From positions 166,369,481-166,433,480 of the forward strand of contig BSWB01000001.1 of assembly GCA_033239125.1 (NCBI GenBank): a stretch of DNA of 64,000 nucleotides, written 5' to 3'. Position 1 is the first letter of the stretch; each line of letters starts with the position of its first letter. Source of the DNA: Fagopyrum homotropicum (taxonomy: Eukaryota; Streptophyta; Magnoliopsida; Caryophyllales; Polygonaceae). A model generated the notes under the pieces. That model saw only the letters and a list, made by a program, of their open reading frames with translations. It was not told the origin of the DNA and ran no database searches. Shown piece by piece: positions 1-11,517 of this stretch. The position numbers and the translations under genes are program-made.

Positions 1-84
1 TGGGCCTTCTATATGGGCCTTGGCCCAATTAATAAGCCCAACTTTATATCACAAGTTTAGCATGAAAGCCAGAAAGGTAGGGGT

Positions 85-480
85 TTGGCTAGTACTGTTA
101 ATCCGGTCTGGACCTGGACCGGATAATTGTTATTGGACCGGACCTAAATGGGATATTCAGGTCCAGTCTAGGTATGATCAGGACTGATTGAGTCAAAAAA
201 TATTTTTTGGGCCCAACATTGGACCCATTTCAAAAATTGACAAACTGGTCATGACTTGGACAAAAAATTTGTTATTGGACCGTATTTGGACCGAATATTT
301 AGGTCCAATCTAGGTCCGGACTTATTGGGGAAAATCTTGTACACTTTTTTGGGCCCAAAGTTGGATCCTTTATAAAAATTTGACGAACCGGTCCGGATCT
401 AGGTTGGACTGAAATTTTGGTCCATCTTGTCCAATAACAAATTTTCGATCTAGACTCGATCCAAACTGTTCTTTATAGTG
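85..480. repeat. GGTCC/GGACC-rich interspersed repeat, probably a MITE-like element
   Basis: The stretch is dense in short GGACC, GGTCC and CCGG words, unlike the AT-rich DNA after it. It holds two related blocks, each starting with TTTTTTGGGCCCAA (about 197 and 346), and a short inverted pair, AATTTGTTATTGGACC near 268 matched by the reverse complement near 428. Similar composition recurs at 13155-13855, 14120-14420 and 24225-24815, so this is likely a dispersed family. I could not fix the ends or a target-site duplication. Confidence 0.4.
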
Positions 481-972
481 GTTTGAGTAGGCCAAATATG
501 AACCCGATCCCCAAACTTGTATTCCTCGACCCTTTTCATTTCTGCGGGATCAGCCTTCCATCCTCCGGAAGCCCTAGGAAACCCAACTCGAAGAATTACA
601 TTTTAAAAAAAGGTGTTGGCGTCCAAAACCCTAATATTCAAAAATAAATAAATTTAAATAAAATGGGCGCCGACGTCTGGCGTCCGAACTCGATGAACAC
701 AGTATATGATGTTTGTAGTTCTTAGTAAATTTAAGAATGTATATATAAACTTTTTGTAACTAATCAACTATTACTAAAAAATGAAAATCATATCTACTCT
801 TAAGTACACTCGTAATTTGTAAGTTGAACTTTCAATAAGTTAATTACTTGTTGAGATTATAATTTTTCACGTTTAAAGTTCGGAGGAAATTCCCCTTAGT
901 ATATATATAGGATTGATGTGTTACCAGTTTATTACCGATTGGACTTTATAGATGAAATTCCACTAGTATATC

Positions 973-1336
973 GTGATGCTTGAGCCTAACACGTATAGAC
1001 ACGTGTGCCCACATCCCTTTTTGTGACGGACTATAGCAAACCGAAAGTACACCAAACATGATAATAAAAGAAACTTATAATTTCAACACTAACATTACAA
1101 AATTTGATTAACCATAAAACGGGCATAAAAATATAAAATAGTAAATATAAGTGATGAACTTGAGTCTAATGCGACACTCATTTACGCCCAATTCCTATAC
1201 TATCATTTGTAACGGACTTTAACAACCCGAAAATACAACAATAAAAGAAACTTATTATTTCAACACTAACATTACACACAATCAAATTTTGGTTAACCAT
1301 CAAACATCCATAGAAATTTAAAATAGTGGATATAAT
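973..1336. repeat. Imperfect tandem duplication (period about 178 bp) upstream of the malic enzyme gene
   Basis: Copy 1 starts GTGATGCTTGAGCCTAA at 973 and copy 2 starts GTGATGAACTTGAGTCTAA at 1151. Both continue through an ACGGACT block, ATAATAAAAGAAACTTAT or similar, TTTCAACACTAACATTACA and a TTAACCAT block in the same order. The copies have diverged by substitutions and small indels. The array ends about 240 bp before the malic enzyme start codon, so it lies in the likely promoter region. Nothing else gene-like is seen between 480 and 1579. Confidence 0.75.
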
Positions 1337-1579
1337 GTATTAAAGTCCCTAGAAACAAGGGGTCAACTTTGAAGAACAAGTCCTCCTAATCCACAACCAC
1401 AATGGTGTTTCTCAACAACATTGAGATCCCATCTAACATTCTTTTCGTTTCCTTCATTTTTCACGCTCAATTTTCGCCACATCTCTACTTAAACTAAATC
1501 TACAACTAATCGCTTTACAATTACATAACAACAAAACACAAACTTTTTTGTTTTTTCATTTGATTTGCATAAGTAGGAG

Positions 1580-4500
1580 ATGTCGAATGAGTGTGGCGCT
1601 GTCAAGGATGTCTACGGTGAGGATTCAGCCACCGTCGGTCAGCTCATCACACCTTGGACCGTCACCGTTGCAAGGTCGATCTTGATCGATCCTTCCATGA
1701 TTTTTGTTCTTGGATTTGTTATACATTGATGACCCTTTGTTGTCTTCTTTCATGTTCTTGGATTATATCTCTTCTTTTCATGTATCTTAATAAATATTTG
1801 GTTAAACTACACTTGATCACCTATTAATCTTATAATATAGTTGTATTCGCTTGTATTTTGAATCTAATTACTTAGTTATATGATGAAATCTCAACGGACC
1901 TTTGTGTTTTTCAATCTTATAGCGGATATTCCTTGTTGAGGATTCCGCGACACAACAAAGGACTTGCTTATACCGAGAAGGAAAGAGAGGATCATTACTT
2001 GCTCGGTCTTCTTCCTCCAGCTATTTTTTCCCAAGAACTTCAGGTTGTTTAAGCACAAATTATTGATAACTCTCGAAAATCGACATTCTTTCTAACCAAT
2101 GTTTCGCATTTGATACGAGTAGGAGCAAAAAGTGATGCACAATCTTAGACAATATGATGTTCCATTGCATAGGTATATGGCCTTGATGGATCTTCAGGTT
2201 TGTATTGATCACTTGCTTCTAAAAATTTGGAGGGTGTGATAACATTTCAGATATAAGTTTGATGGATTACTCCTAATACGACGTTATACCCTAAGCTCTA
2301 TGATTTTTTATTATCGATGTGAGATGTTTTTATTCTCAGGAGAGGAACGAAAGACTATTCTACAAGCTTCTCATCGACAATGTCGAGGAGCTACTCCCAC
2401 TCGTGTACACGCCCGTAGTTGGCGAGGCTTGCCAGAAGTATGGAAGCATATTCAGACGTCCTCAGGGTCTCTTCATTAGTATAAACGAGAAGTATGACTT
2501 ATTACACAATCTAAATTACAACCAACATATAAACAAAACATTATTTTTAACCATTGATTTGGTTACGTAGAGGAAAGATTCAAGACGTGTTGAAAAACTG
2601 GCCGGAGAGAAACATCCAAGTTATTGTCGTAACCGACGGAGAACGTATACTCGGCCTTGGTGATCTCGGCTGCCAGGTGATTATATAGCCGTTAACTCGG
2701 CTTATTTTACATTAATTTGTTTCTTCATCGTCTTGTGTTGATCATTTAGGGCATGGGCATACCAGTTGGAAAATTGTCTCTATACACCGCACTCGGCGGC
2801 GTTCGCCCCTCTGCAGTAAGTTTTTTTGTAACATAACTTCTAATAACGAGAGAAGTATTTACTAAGAACCGAGTTTCGTTGTTATCCAGTGTTTGCCGAT
2901 CACCTTAGACGTTGGGACAAATACCGAAAAGCTATTGAACGACGAATACTACATTGGATTGAAGCAAAATAGAACAGATGGAGAGGTTATATTTCTATAT
3001 TTATATTGATTTTGTTATACTGAAGTTATTATTTTATGATCATAATTTGCCTTTGTTTTGAGTTTTAGGAATATAATGAGTTTCTTGAGGAGTTCATGAC
3101 CGCAGTTAAGCAGAATTACGGCGAGAAAGTTCTTGTTCAAGTAATTTAGCTTTTAATCTTTGGAATAGGACTCATTTTTTCTTAAATCTTGATCATTTTA
3201 CTGAAATTTTCATACTTTAACAGTTTGAAGATTTTGCAAATCATCATGCATTTGAGTTGCTGACAAAATACAGAACTAGCCATCTTGTCTTCAACGATGA
3301 TATACAGGTTCAACATAGTTTCTCAATGTTATCATATTGGTAACCAAACATAGCCTAATTGATTACGCGTTATAGGGAACGGCTTCTGTTGTTCTAGCCG
3401 GGCTTGTGGCTTCATTGAAATTGCTTGGAGGAAACTTAGCTGATCACACTTTCCTATTCCTTGGTGCTGGTGAGGTATGTGTTTTCTTGATTACTATCCC
3501 ACATCGACAATAGACGGAGATATAACCTTTGTATATAAGCGTGGCTAAGGGAGCTTGTTTTCAGGCTGGCACTGGGATTGCTGAGCTTATAGCTCTTCAG
3601 ATGTCAAAAACGGTATTCACAATATCTTATTTTGTTGCATTTTGTTCTTGTTGGAGTTTGTGATTATATTCTCTATTATAATTACAGACTGAATCTCCAA
3701 TCGAAGAGACGAGGAAGAAGATATGGCTCGTGGACTCGAAAGGACTCGTGGAAAGCTCTCGAGTAGAGTCACTTCAACATTTTAAACAACCATTTGCTCA
3801 TGAACATGATCCTATTGAGACCCTTTTGGAGGCTGTCACGGTACGAAATTTTTTCCGAAACCATTGATCAAATTTATCGTAATATCATGTTAAAGTACAT
3901 CTGACTGCAAACTAGGGGTCGTATGCATACGAATACACATGCATGATCCTAGCTCAACGCATTTGCTAGAGGGGTTCATCTTAAAACCAAATGACTATAA
4001 CCCACCGACTTTTATATCTTAGGCTTGAAATCTCATAACTTTAGATGCGAGAAGTTTATTACTTCAATATCATGTAACATTTTGTTGTCATACGAAGAAT
4101 CTTAGTTTATTTCAATTGTTTACTGTCAGGCTATTAAGCCAACAGTTCTTATAGGAACATCCGGTAAAGGAAGAACATTCACTCAAGAAGTTATTGAAGC
4201 TATGGCATCCTTCAATGAGGTTATTAGTTCTACAATTCCGTCTATCTTTTATGTTAGAAGGTGGATCCGTTAAACCGAATCACTTCCGTTACAGAAACCA
4301 TTGATCATGGCACTCTCGAATCCTACATCTCAATCCGAATGTACTGCTGAAGAAGCCTACACATGGAGTGAGGTAAAAAATGTTCTCACATCGATTATAA
4401 AGACATAAAGAGTCTTACATTGCAAGTTTATCGTCTATAGGGCCGCGCAATATTCGCAAGTGGAAGCCCATTCGATCCGGTTGAACTCAATGACAAAGTA

Positions 4501-5529
4501 TACATGCCTGGACAGGTTTGACTTACTGATACTATACTGTTCTTGAATCTTGATTAATCATATGATCTCGGGAACTATGACATAACTCGTGTTTTTTCTT
4601 CGACTTCAGTCGAATAATGCTTACATCTTCCCTGGATTCGGGTTGGGTTTGATCATGTGTGGAGCGATTCGAGTACATGATGATATGCTTATATCAGCCT
4701 GTGAGTATATACATACAATCTTATTGCTTTAAAAAAACACTACAATATCAATACTTTTTGTCTTATGAACTAAAAAGACGTATCAACTTGGCATGTCAAA
4801 CACGCTTTTAGCGTAATACACTTACATAATATAACAAATGAACTTGTTAATGTTGTGGCAAGACAAAAATGCTACAATATCACTAGTTTTTTTGTTGTTA
4901 TGAACTAAAAAAGACGTATCAGCTTGACACGTCAAACACGTACTTAGTGTAATACACTCACATGACAACAAATGAACTTGTTGTGGCAAGTAAAAAAATG
5001 CTACAATATCAATAGTTTTTGTGTTATGAAGTAAAAAAGATGTATCAGCTTGACACGTCTAGCACGCCCTTAGCGTAATACACTTACATGACATCAAATG
5101 AACTTTCTGATGTTGTGGCAAGACAAAAATGTTACAATATCACCAAATTTTTGTGTTATGAACTAAAAAAGACGTATCAGCTTGACACGTCAAACACATA
5201 CTTAATGTAATACATTTATGTGATTACAAATGAACGTGCAGCCGAGGCATTGGCTGCACAAGTAGAAGAAGAACACTTCGAGAAGGGAATGATCTACCCA
5301 CCTTTCAAAAACATAAGATCAATCTCAGCTCATATTGCTGCACAAGTAGCTGCAAAATGCTATGAGCTCGGTAAGTACTCTTCATCGTTTATTTGGTTTG
5401 TTGTTTTCGTCGTGTTTGTGAAACATTGTTGTGTGTATAGGTCTCGCGAGTCGTCTTCCACAACCCGAGGATCTTGTGAAGTACGCGGAGAGCTGTATGT
5501 ACAGCCCTGTCTACAGAAACTACCGTTAA
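1580..5529 (+). CDS. NADP-dependent malic enzyme, cytosolic type
   Basis: Oxidative decarboxylation of malate to pyruvate and CO2 with NADP+. Eighteen exons: 1580-1674, 1923-2043, 2123-2197, 2340-2491, 2571-2676, 2750-2815, 2890-2985, 3069-3140, 3224-3307, 3376-3474, 3565-3612, 3688-3840, 4130-4219, 4295-4372, 4441-4515, 4610-4700, 5242-5370, 5441-5529. All borders are GT-AG and the join is one 572-residue frame. Visible family marks: catalytic Tyr in VYTPVVGEA (about Y120), general-base Lys in GMGIPVGKLSLY (about K191), metal ligands in FEDF (263-264) and FNDDIQ (286-287), NADP-binding GAGEAGTG (319-326) and LVDSKG. The first residues (MSNECGAV) lead straight into the conserved region, so there is no plastid transit peptide; length fits cytosolic plant forms. 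One local oddity is GTSGKGRTF, where the family usually has V in place of K. Intron 16 carries a tandem array. Confidence 0.96.
3895..4085. repeat. Dispersed repeat family R1, copy in intron 12 of the malic enzyme gene
   Basis: This stretch resembles the paired blocks at 5947-6440: it has a CATACGAATACACATGCA-like block, a GAGGGGTTCATC block, ACTATAACCCACCGAC, then TTATATCTTAGGCTTG and a final AGTTTATTACTTC. The order is the same as in those copies but identity is lower. Other copies, in reverse orientation, lie in Aux/IAA intron 1 and CNGC intron 6. The class of element is not known to me. Confidence 0.55.
4740..5241. repeat. Tandem repeat array (period about 130 bp, 3 full copies plus 1 partial) ending at a splice acceptor
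   Basis: Units start at 4740, 4872, 5001 and 5132 with (C/T)TACAATATCA. Each carries TTATGAA(C/G)TAAAAA, GACGTATCA(A/G)CTTG, a CACGTC-like word, TAATACA and CAAATGAACTTG. The last, partial unit ends with CAAATGAACGTGCAG, which is the splice acceptor of exon 17 (exon starts 5242). The array therefore fills nearly all of intron 16 and its last unit supplies the acceptor. Confidence 0.9.
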
Positions 5530-5946
5530 GGAAGGAGGGTTAGGATTTCTTCATTCGTTTCTTGGTTAAGTTGCTGAACTTCATTTTTTTGCATCTTTGT
5601 CCGGTTGATTTTTTTTTTCATTATTCAGTTGTTTTATATGTTTAAGTTTCAAGGCTACATTCAAGTACACATCTTTTTCTATTCTTATATCTTATCCAAA
5701 TTCTCAAACACATCCAAATAAGGACTTGAAAAATGGAGGAATTTGGGACATTTTTTAAGCTCGTTATAAGGAAGAAGACTACGACTTGCACAAATATTAG
5801 TTAAGCAATATATTTTATTGTAAGGACAAAATTATTTTTAAAAAGGGATTTTAAGGGCACGAAAAAGTGATAATGATTTATCGGAGGCACAATGTTCCAC
5901 ATCCGTAAGATTTTTGTGGAAAATACCACAATTATAACATCTTCTC
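5530..5946. other. 3' flank of the malic enzyme gene
   Basis: AT-rich DNA after the stop codon, holding the likely 3' UTR. I see no open frame, RNA gene or clear repeat here. Confidence 0.5.
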
Positions 5947-6440
5947 AAACTCCGATATAGATGGACCGTAGAACGGGGTTCGTGTGCATACAAGCGCACA
6001 TGCAAGTTAGGCCTAAGCCTAACACATAACCTCGACGAGGTTCCATCCTAAAATCGATTGACTATAGGAGGAGTAACCCACCGACCTTATATACTAGACT
6101 CGGAATGTCCCCAACTTTCAATGTGGGAACTTATTATCTTAACACGCCTCCGCGAGTGCAACTAGAGGATATAGATCGAGATGCACTTGTCCACAGGTTA
6201 GGATCGCGAGCCGAATAGAGGCTAACCGCTCTAATATCACGTCAAACTCCGATATAGACGGACCGTGGAGCGGAGTTCGTGTACATACAAGCTCACATGC
6301 ACGTCAGGCCCAAACCTAGCAAATAAACCCGATGAGGTTCCATCCTCAAATCAATTGGCTATAGGAGGAGTAACTCACCGACCTTATTTACTAGGCTCGG
6401 AATGTCTCCAACTTTCGCTGGGATAACTTATTATCTCCAA
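5947..6440. repeat. Dispersed repeat family R1, two direct copies
   Basis: Copy 1 (about 5947-6142) and copy 2 (about 6244-6440) both run CAAACTCCGATATAGA, GGACCGT, GAGGTTCCATCCT, CTATAGGAGGAGTAAC, CACCGACCTTAT, CTCGGAATGTC and end ACTTATTATCT. The shared text is nearly 200 bp, offset by about 297 bp. Between them is a 100-bp stretch including CACGCCTCCGCGAGTG. No terminal inverted repeat or coding potential is visible. Confidence 0.85.
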
Positions 6441-7750
6441 TACAACTTTATCACGAGCTAAATAGAGTTTACATGCACTCCAATGTGAAGAGAATAATAA
6501 AGATTATAGGAATAAAATCAAATATAAACTAATCCAAAAAACTGGATAATATATTAATTTGTTGAAGCATAAGATACTCAAATATTCTATGTATCTTACA
6601 ATACGTCTCACAATCAAAGCGTGAGTAGACAAACAAATTTTGAGAACACACCGACAGACGACATGGTAAATTGCAGCAACAATAAATTTGCACGCAAGTA
6701 GGTTGGTGGCGGCATCCTAATAGGGTTTAAAGGTGTAGTAGATTTAGAGGTTTATGATCGGTCAGTTTTGATATTGTGATAATTTTGGTGACAAAGACTC
6801 CAACTATTACACCTACCTTTATTTCGACATTATAAATAGGATTTATAAGAGAAAATAAAGTAGATAATAAAGATTATAAGAATAAAAACTAGAAAATAAC
6901 CTTATTTATCGAATTTGTGAGTGTTAAAAGGCCGGTGATTTATTACTCTTTCTTGATTATATTGGTCCGATTAAACCAGCGAGTGTTACAACGCTCTTAA
7001 TATCGGTTTCTAGAAACATCGTTTATCTAAATATAAAAGAGAAATAAGCAAAAATGAAAGATCTAGTTTCACCCATTGTGCAATGAAGGCAAATCTTGAA
7101 TGTGACAATTATAAAGATTATGAATTTGTTGCGCATGCTTCTCAACATCTTTTTACGTTTTATTGTAGTTGAGCAAATGGGAAGAAAGTATAGTGCAGCA
7201 TCTCTTTTGACAAACTTCATATGGATCACATAATGAAGATAAAGTTTACATATGGATGGCTATCCAAATGTGAAACCATTTTATGCTCAATAGTAAGACC
7301 AAATAGTGCATTTGAGTTGATTGTGATAAAAAGAAATGCTTGTCTTTCCTTTTATGGATGATCAACTAATCATGTATTCATGTCTATGGTAGGTGGCCAA
7401 ATCTTGCTATGATGATTTGTATTATCTTAAGTTATAAATTGGATGTATTAGTTTGTTGTCCGAGTTCTCGAGTATTGATAAAAGATAGATGCATGATTAC
7501 TTGAGTTGTTTGAGTGATCTGAATTTTTTTATTTCGTGTTTGGTTAGGACTTACTTGTCTTAACTAGCTGAGTATTTACGAGACTTAGGAATTCCTTTGA
7601 AGCTGACATTGAAAATCACAGTCGAATGATCGTTCTACACTTGCTTCGCATAATTTGGATCATAGACTTTTTCGATAAGTGTTCAAGAAATTTCAAATTT
7701 TAGATGGAACATTTATATATTGATTGAGTCCAGATCTTCGTACGGAGAAA
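6441..7750. other. Gene-free AT-rich spacer
   Basis: Only short chance frames are present, such as one of 68 codons on the minus strand at 7023-7229 with low-complexity composition. I see no RNA gene, repeat or regulatory site that I can defend. Confidence 0.5.
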
Positions 7751-7975
7751 ATGAAAATGAACTAAAAAAGAACTCGAACGTAGAGAAAACATGAAAACTT
7801 TCGAACTTACCACCTCAAAAACCTTCTCTAAAGAACCGTTGAAGATGTTAGAGATTCTACTACGACGGCTAGATTCTCCGGTTGTTCGATGAGCATAAAC
7901 TTCTTTACCTTCTTTTTTGTCGTTCTAATCCTTTTTCTCTAACGAACCAATCTCTATTTCGTTGTTTAAGTTAGA
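7751..7975. repeat. Dispersed repeat family R2, copy 1
   Basis: Shares a block of over 200 bp with 9394-9608: AAAGAACTCG, TTACCACCTCAAAAACCT, AAAGAACCGTTG, GATGTTAGAGATTCTACT, then CTCTAACGAACCAATC and CTATTTCGTTGTTTAAGTTA. The two copies are in the same orientation, about 1.6 kb apart. No coding frame. After it, to 8427, the DNA is AT-rich with nothing I can name. Confidence 0.8.
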
Positions 7976-8427
7976 CCAATAAAAAAAAGATTGGTACGTC
8001 TATTATATTTTTGTTCTAATATCATCGGTAAGATTTGAAGTTTTTGCGACATTGACTTAATATCATTCAATGCAAGCCTCCTTAATTTGTTAAATTGGGT
8101 AAATTAAAATTATTGAACAAGCATAAAAGTGATACATAAATTTACAGTATATCGTCATCGTTACGCTTATTTTTATTGAAGAATTTTAAATTACACAAAA
8201 GACAGATAATATAGGTCAAAACATATATCCCGAACTACTTGTAACCAAATAAGTTGGAGTTAGAGGCCTCTTCAAACCTCTAGGCGAGAGATACTTAGTT
8301 CCTCGGACTTATTGATCAGACAACGAGACTTCCGTTTTAAACCGAAAATGATGATAATTTCGTCCAATAATCAACTCTAGACGGTGTGATATTTAAGGTG
8401 TATCAATATTCAAGATATAACCTTTAA

Positions 8428-8699
8428 AGGCTCGTTTGGTTCCAACTCCGGAAACTGAAACGGAATGGAAACGAATTCCTTATTCATGAAATTTTATGGA
8501 ATCATTCCTTGTGGTTTCATGCAAAATACATTTGCCTCCCCACATTTTGTAACCCTATACGGCAATCAAAAGTAATCAAATTCAACTTCAATTACTACAA
8601 ACCATACGGAATGATTCCAAAAACTTTCATGAACAAGAGTATACATATGGGCTAGATTCGTTTCCATTCCGTTTCCGAAGTTAAAACCAAACGGACCCT
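8428..8699. mobile_element. Tourist-like (PIF/Harbinger-type) MITE
   Basis: The left end AGGCTCGTTTGGTTCCAACT and the right end, read on the other strand, AGGGTCCGTTTGGTTTTAACT form terminal inverted repeats of about 45 bp that also share GGAATGGAAACGAAT. The element is 272 bp and is flanked by TAA on both sides (8425-8427 and 8700-8702), the three-base target duplication expected of this superfamily. It has no coding capacity. Superfamily assignment rests on the TIR start and the TAA duplication. Confidence 0.8.
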
Positions 8700-8702
8700 T
8701 AA

Positions 8703-9249
8703 TATGGGTAATAAAACATTTGATGAATAGGATGGGAGAAAGTAATCTTTATGTTATTTAAAAAAAAAAAGTGAGGATAAGATTGATGTTGTGTGGGGTA
8801 TAATGTGAATTCAAAAGTGAGTCTTCCACCATATAATATTCCAAAGAGCACTCTCATAGTGAAGTGAAATGATGTTGATAAGTGATAATGATCTTCATCA
8901 TCAACTTATTATAATTTATATCTATTTAACCTATTTTATTCAATTAACATATTTTTGTATTTTTTGAAAATGATTTATCTAGAGATTTACTTTAAGTACT
9001 GAAAAGCTCAATACGAAAGATTGCACTAAAATGTATGAGAGGGCGGCTGGTCGACATTCAGCCATCCATATAAAGTATTCTATAATATTACTTTCTAGAT
9101 TATAAATTTTAAAAATATTTTATAAAATTATATGTATAATGCTAAAATGAGAAATTTATAAGAAAATATCTGGATAATGTCCTTGTATGTTGAATTTTTT
9201 CGATTTATTTCTCTCATGTAATTTTGCCTGCTCGTTCCACTTCTTTGTA
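8703..9249. other. Gene-free AT-rich spacer
   Basis: Contains an A run at about 8760 and long AT-rich stretches, but no open frame or repeat that I can support. Confidence 0.4.
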
Positions 9250-9336
9250 AGAGGAAATGAGATTCGAACCCATGATACAATCTTCTTGTATGTCGATTAA
9301 GCAAACTAATGCCTTAAGCCACTCAGCCATACCTCC
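9250..9336 (-). tRNA. tRNA-Ser(GCU)-like sequence of organelle type, probably a nuclear copy and not functional
   Basis: Read on the minus strand the sequence starts GGAGGTATGGCTGAGTGG, has a TTTGCTTA anticodon loop with GCT in anticodon position, a long variable arm as in class II tRNAs, a GGGTTCGAATC T-loop, and a 3' acceptor strand TTCCTCT. From memory it matches the plant mitochondrial trnS-GCU pattern. Changes from that pattern weaken it: an A-C mismatch in the anticodon stem, T in place of A next to the anticodon, and a G-T first acceptor pair. No organelle gene is recognisable on either side, so this is most likely a short nuclear insertion of mitochondrial DNA. Confidence 0.65.
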
Positions 9337-9393
9337 AAGTCGTTGATCGCAATTTGACGTGTTGGGTTTTTTGGTTGCCCGAAGGGCCATTTA

Positions 9394-9608
9394 GAAAAGA
9401 ACTCGTATGTAGAGAAGACATATGAAAACTTTTGAACTTACCACCTCAAAAACCTCGTTTAAAGAACCGTTGGAGATGTTAGAGATTCTACTGCGATGAC
9501 TATCAGACTCTATTACGAAAGAAGATAAAGAATTCTTAATCTTTTTCGTTTCGTTCTAATTTTTTCTTCTCTAACGAACCAATCGCTATTTCGTTGTTTA
9601 AGTTAAAC
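9394..9608. repeat. Dispersed repeat family R2, copy 2
   Basis: Partner of 7751-7975; see that entry for the shared words. This copy differs in its middle, where ATTACGAAAGAAGATAAAG lies between the two conserved halves. Confidence 0.8.
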
Positions 9609-10411
9609 TGAAAAATCCTTGTACATAATTTAAAAAAGCTAAAATATAATGACATTATTTGAAATTTATCAATGTATAGTTACTTAATTTAAAATTTTAT
9701 TATATTTGTTCAAAATTTTATCTATTTATGATTTAATTAATAAATATAGTTTTAAACCAACCTTTATTTATGATAAATAAATGAACACACCCTGCATAAT
9801 TATACTTATTCCGAATAATTATATAAAAATTTCATTTACAAGTTGTAAAATATATTTTTTAGTTAATATTAACTTTCAAATGAATTTTTATGGTTTTCAA
9901 TTCCAATTTTCTTTAAATATCATAATTTAGATATAATATTTTATGTTCAAAATAATCATGTGTAACACGTGCATGAAGTATAAGTTGGTTTCTTTGTCTC
10001 ACGAATTGGAGCATATTTGTGAGGTCAGAAAGAGCAAAGAGCCGAAAACTAAATAGTAACTTCAAATGAATCAAATGGACAATTATAAGACCATTGACTA
10101 TATAAGCAATTTGTATCAATATTTATATTTAATATTAAATTAGATAATGGAAATATATCACAATTTGTACACTAGCTTAGTTGTAAATGACCCACAATTT
10201 AGTACCTCAAAAAAGATGTGGATGAGGCTAAAAAGGAACCCACTTACCTTAAAAAAAGTAGAAACCCTATTTATAAAGTATATTTACATATTTTTTTAAA
10301 TTAAAAAAATCATCAAATTATTAATAATAAATATAAGTATATAATTAATAACTATGAGGAACAATTTGTACTTTCTTTCATTTCTTAGATTCAATACTTT
10401 GTTTAATATAT
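9609..10411. other. Gene-free, very AT-rich spacer
   Basis: Long A/T runs and a short AT microsatellite near 10410. I see no gene, RNA or repeat with support. Confidence 0.4.
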
Positions 10412-10730
10412 ATATATAGAGGGTGCGGTTCCCATGAGAACAATCTTATTATATATCATGAAAATAATCTTAGATTGTCGGATGATGACTATTAAGGGTC
10501 GAGATTTAGGATAGATATCATAATTAATAATAACTACGAATAATCCATTCAACCACAATAACTACGAATAATCCATTCAACTAACAATAACTACGAATAA
10601 TACATTAAACGATATGACACCTTCGTAACAAAACTTATAATAACTACGAATAATATATTAAACAATAAGATTTGTTCTCATGATTACACGATAAGGCTTG
10701 TTCTCATATGATCTATACTCTCTATATATA
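10412..10730. mobile_element. MITE-like element with imperfect terminal inverted repeats
   Basis: The left end reads TATAGAGGGTGCGGTTCCCATGAGAAC (split here as TATAGAGGGTG and GTTCCCATGAGAAC). The right end on the opposite strand reads TATAGAGAGTATAG then ATCATATGAGAAC, so the outer 11 and the inner GAGAAC parts agree. Inside are four copies of AATAACTACGAATAAT. The flanks are AT microsatellite, which hides any target duplication. No coding capacity. Unclassified. Confidence 0.5.
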
Positions 10731-11393
10731 ATTTCACTATGGGGTTTTCTAAATATATTTTTAAATGGAGTTTTTTTTAAATAATTTTTTAATATATGTT
10801 AAAAAATATGGAAAACAGAGGGTTAAAACTATATAAAATACTCATTTAATCAATAAAAATGTTAATTTAATATTTATATCTCATTATTATATATGTTCGT
10901 CTCAATATGGGTTAAACTCATATTTCTTTTATGTTGTTGATCCGACTATATATATCACTTTTCTTATCAATTTTATATGTTCGTCTCACGTTGTCCTATA
11001 AAGGTGCGTTCGGCAAACCCATTTTATGGAGTTATTAGAGGGGTTATTTTGGTCAATATTTGACCATAAATTTTCATCCTTCAACCCATAAATTATCGAT
11101 TATTAGAAATAATAATCCCTCATAATATCTGGAGAATGTGTCTAACGAACCTAAATGTTTTTACGATTTGTGATTTGATATCCAATATCACAATGATACT
11201 ATACCAAACAAAAATACCCATATCTTAAAATTAATTCATTGATATCCAAAAATCAATATTTAGATACAAAACAACCCTAAAACCATTACATATTAAAATT
11301 TATTTATTTTTCAAATTAGAAATATTTAACACAAATATCACTAAAATAACTCTCGACACAAAAGAGCGTGGCAAGTGGAAACCACCCAACTCC
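10731..11393. other. AT-rich upstream region of the Aux/IAA gene
   Basis: No gene is seen. I looked for canonical auxin response elements (TGTCTC or GAGACA) close to the gene and found none that I would call. Confidence 0.4.
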
Positions 11394-11400
11394 TATATAT
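11394..11400 (+). promoter_or_regulatory. Likely TATA box of the Aux/IAA gene
   Basis: TATATAT lies 118 bp before the Aux/IAA start codon, followed by a leader rich in CA and CT words. Spacing suits a TATA box with transcription starting near 11,430. Inferred from position and sequence only. Confidence 0.5.
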
Positions 11401-11517
11401 CCATACAACACATGCCAAGCTTCATAGCTTCCTAACACACCAACAATCAATCTCTTTCGATCAAAACATTTGGGTCATTTTCTTTATGCTCTTTTGAAGG
11501 ATATATATCGATCATCA

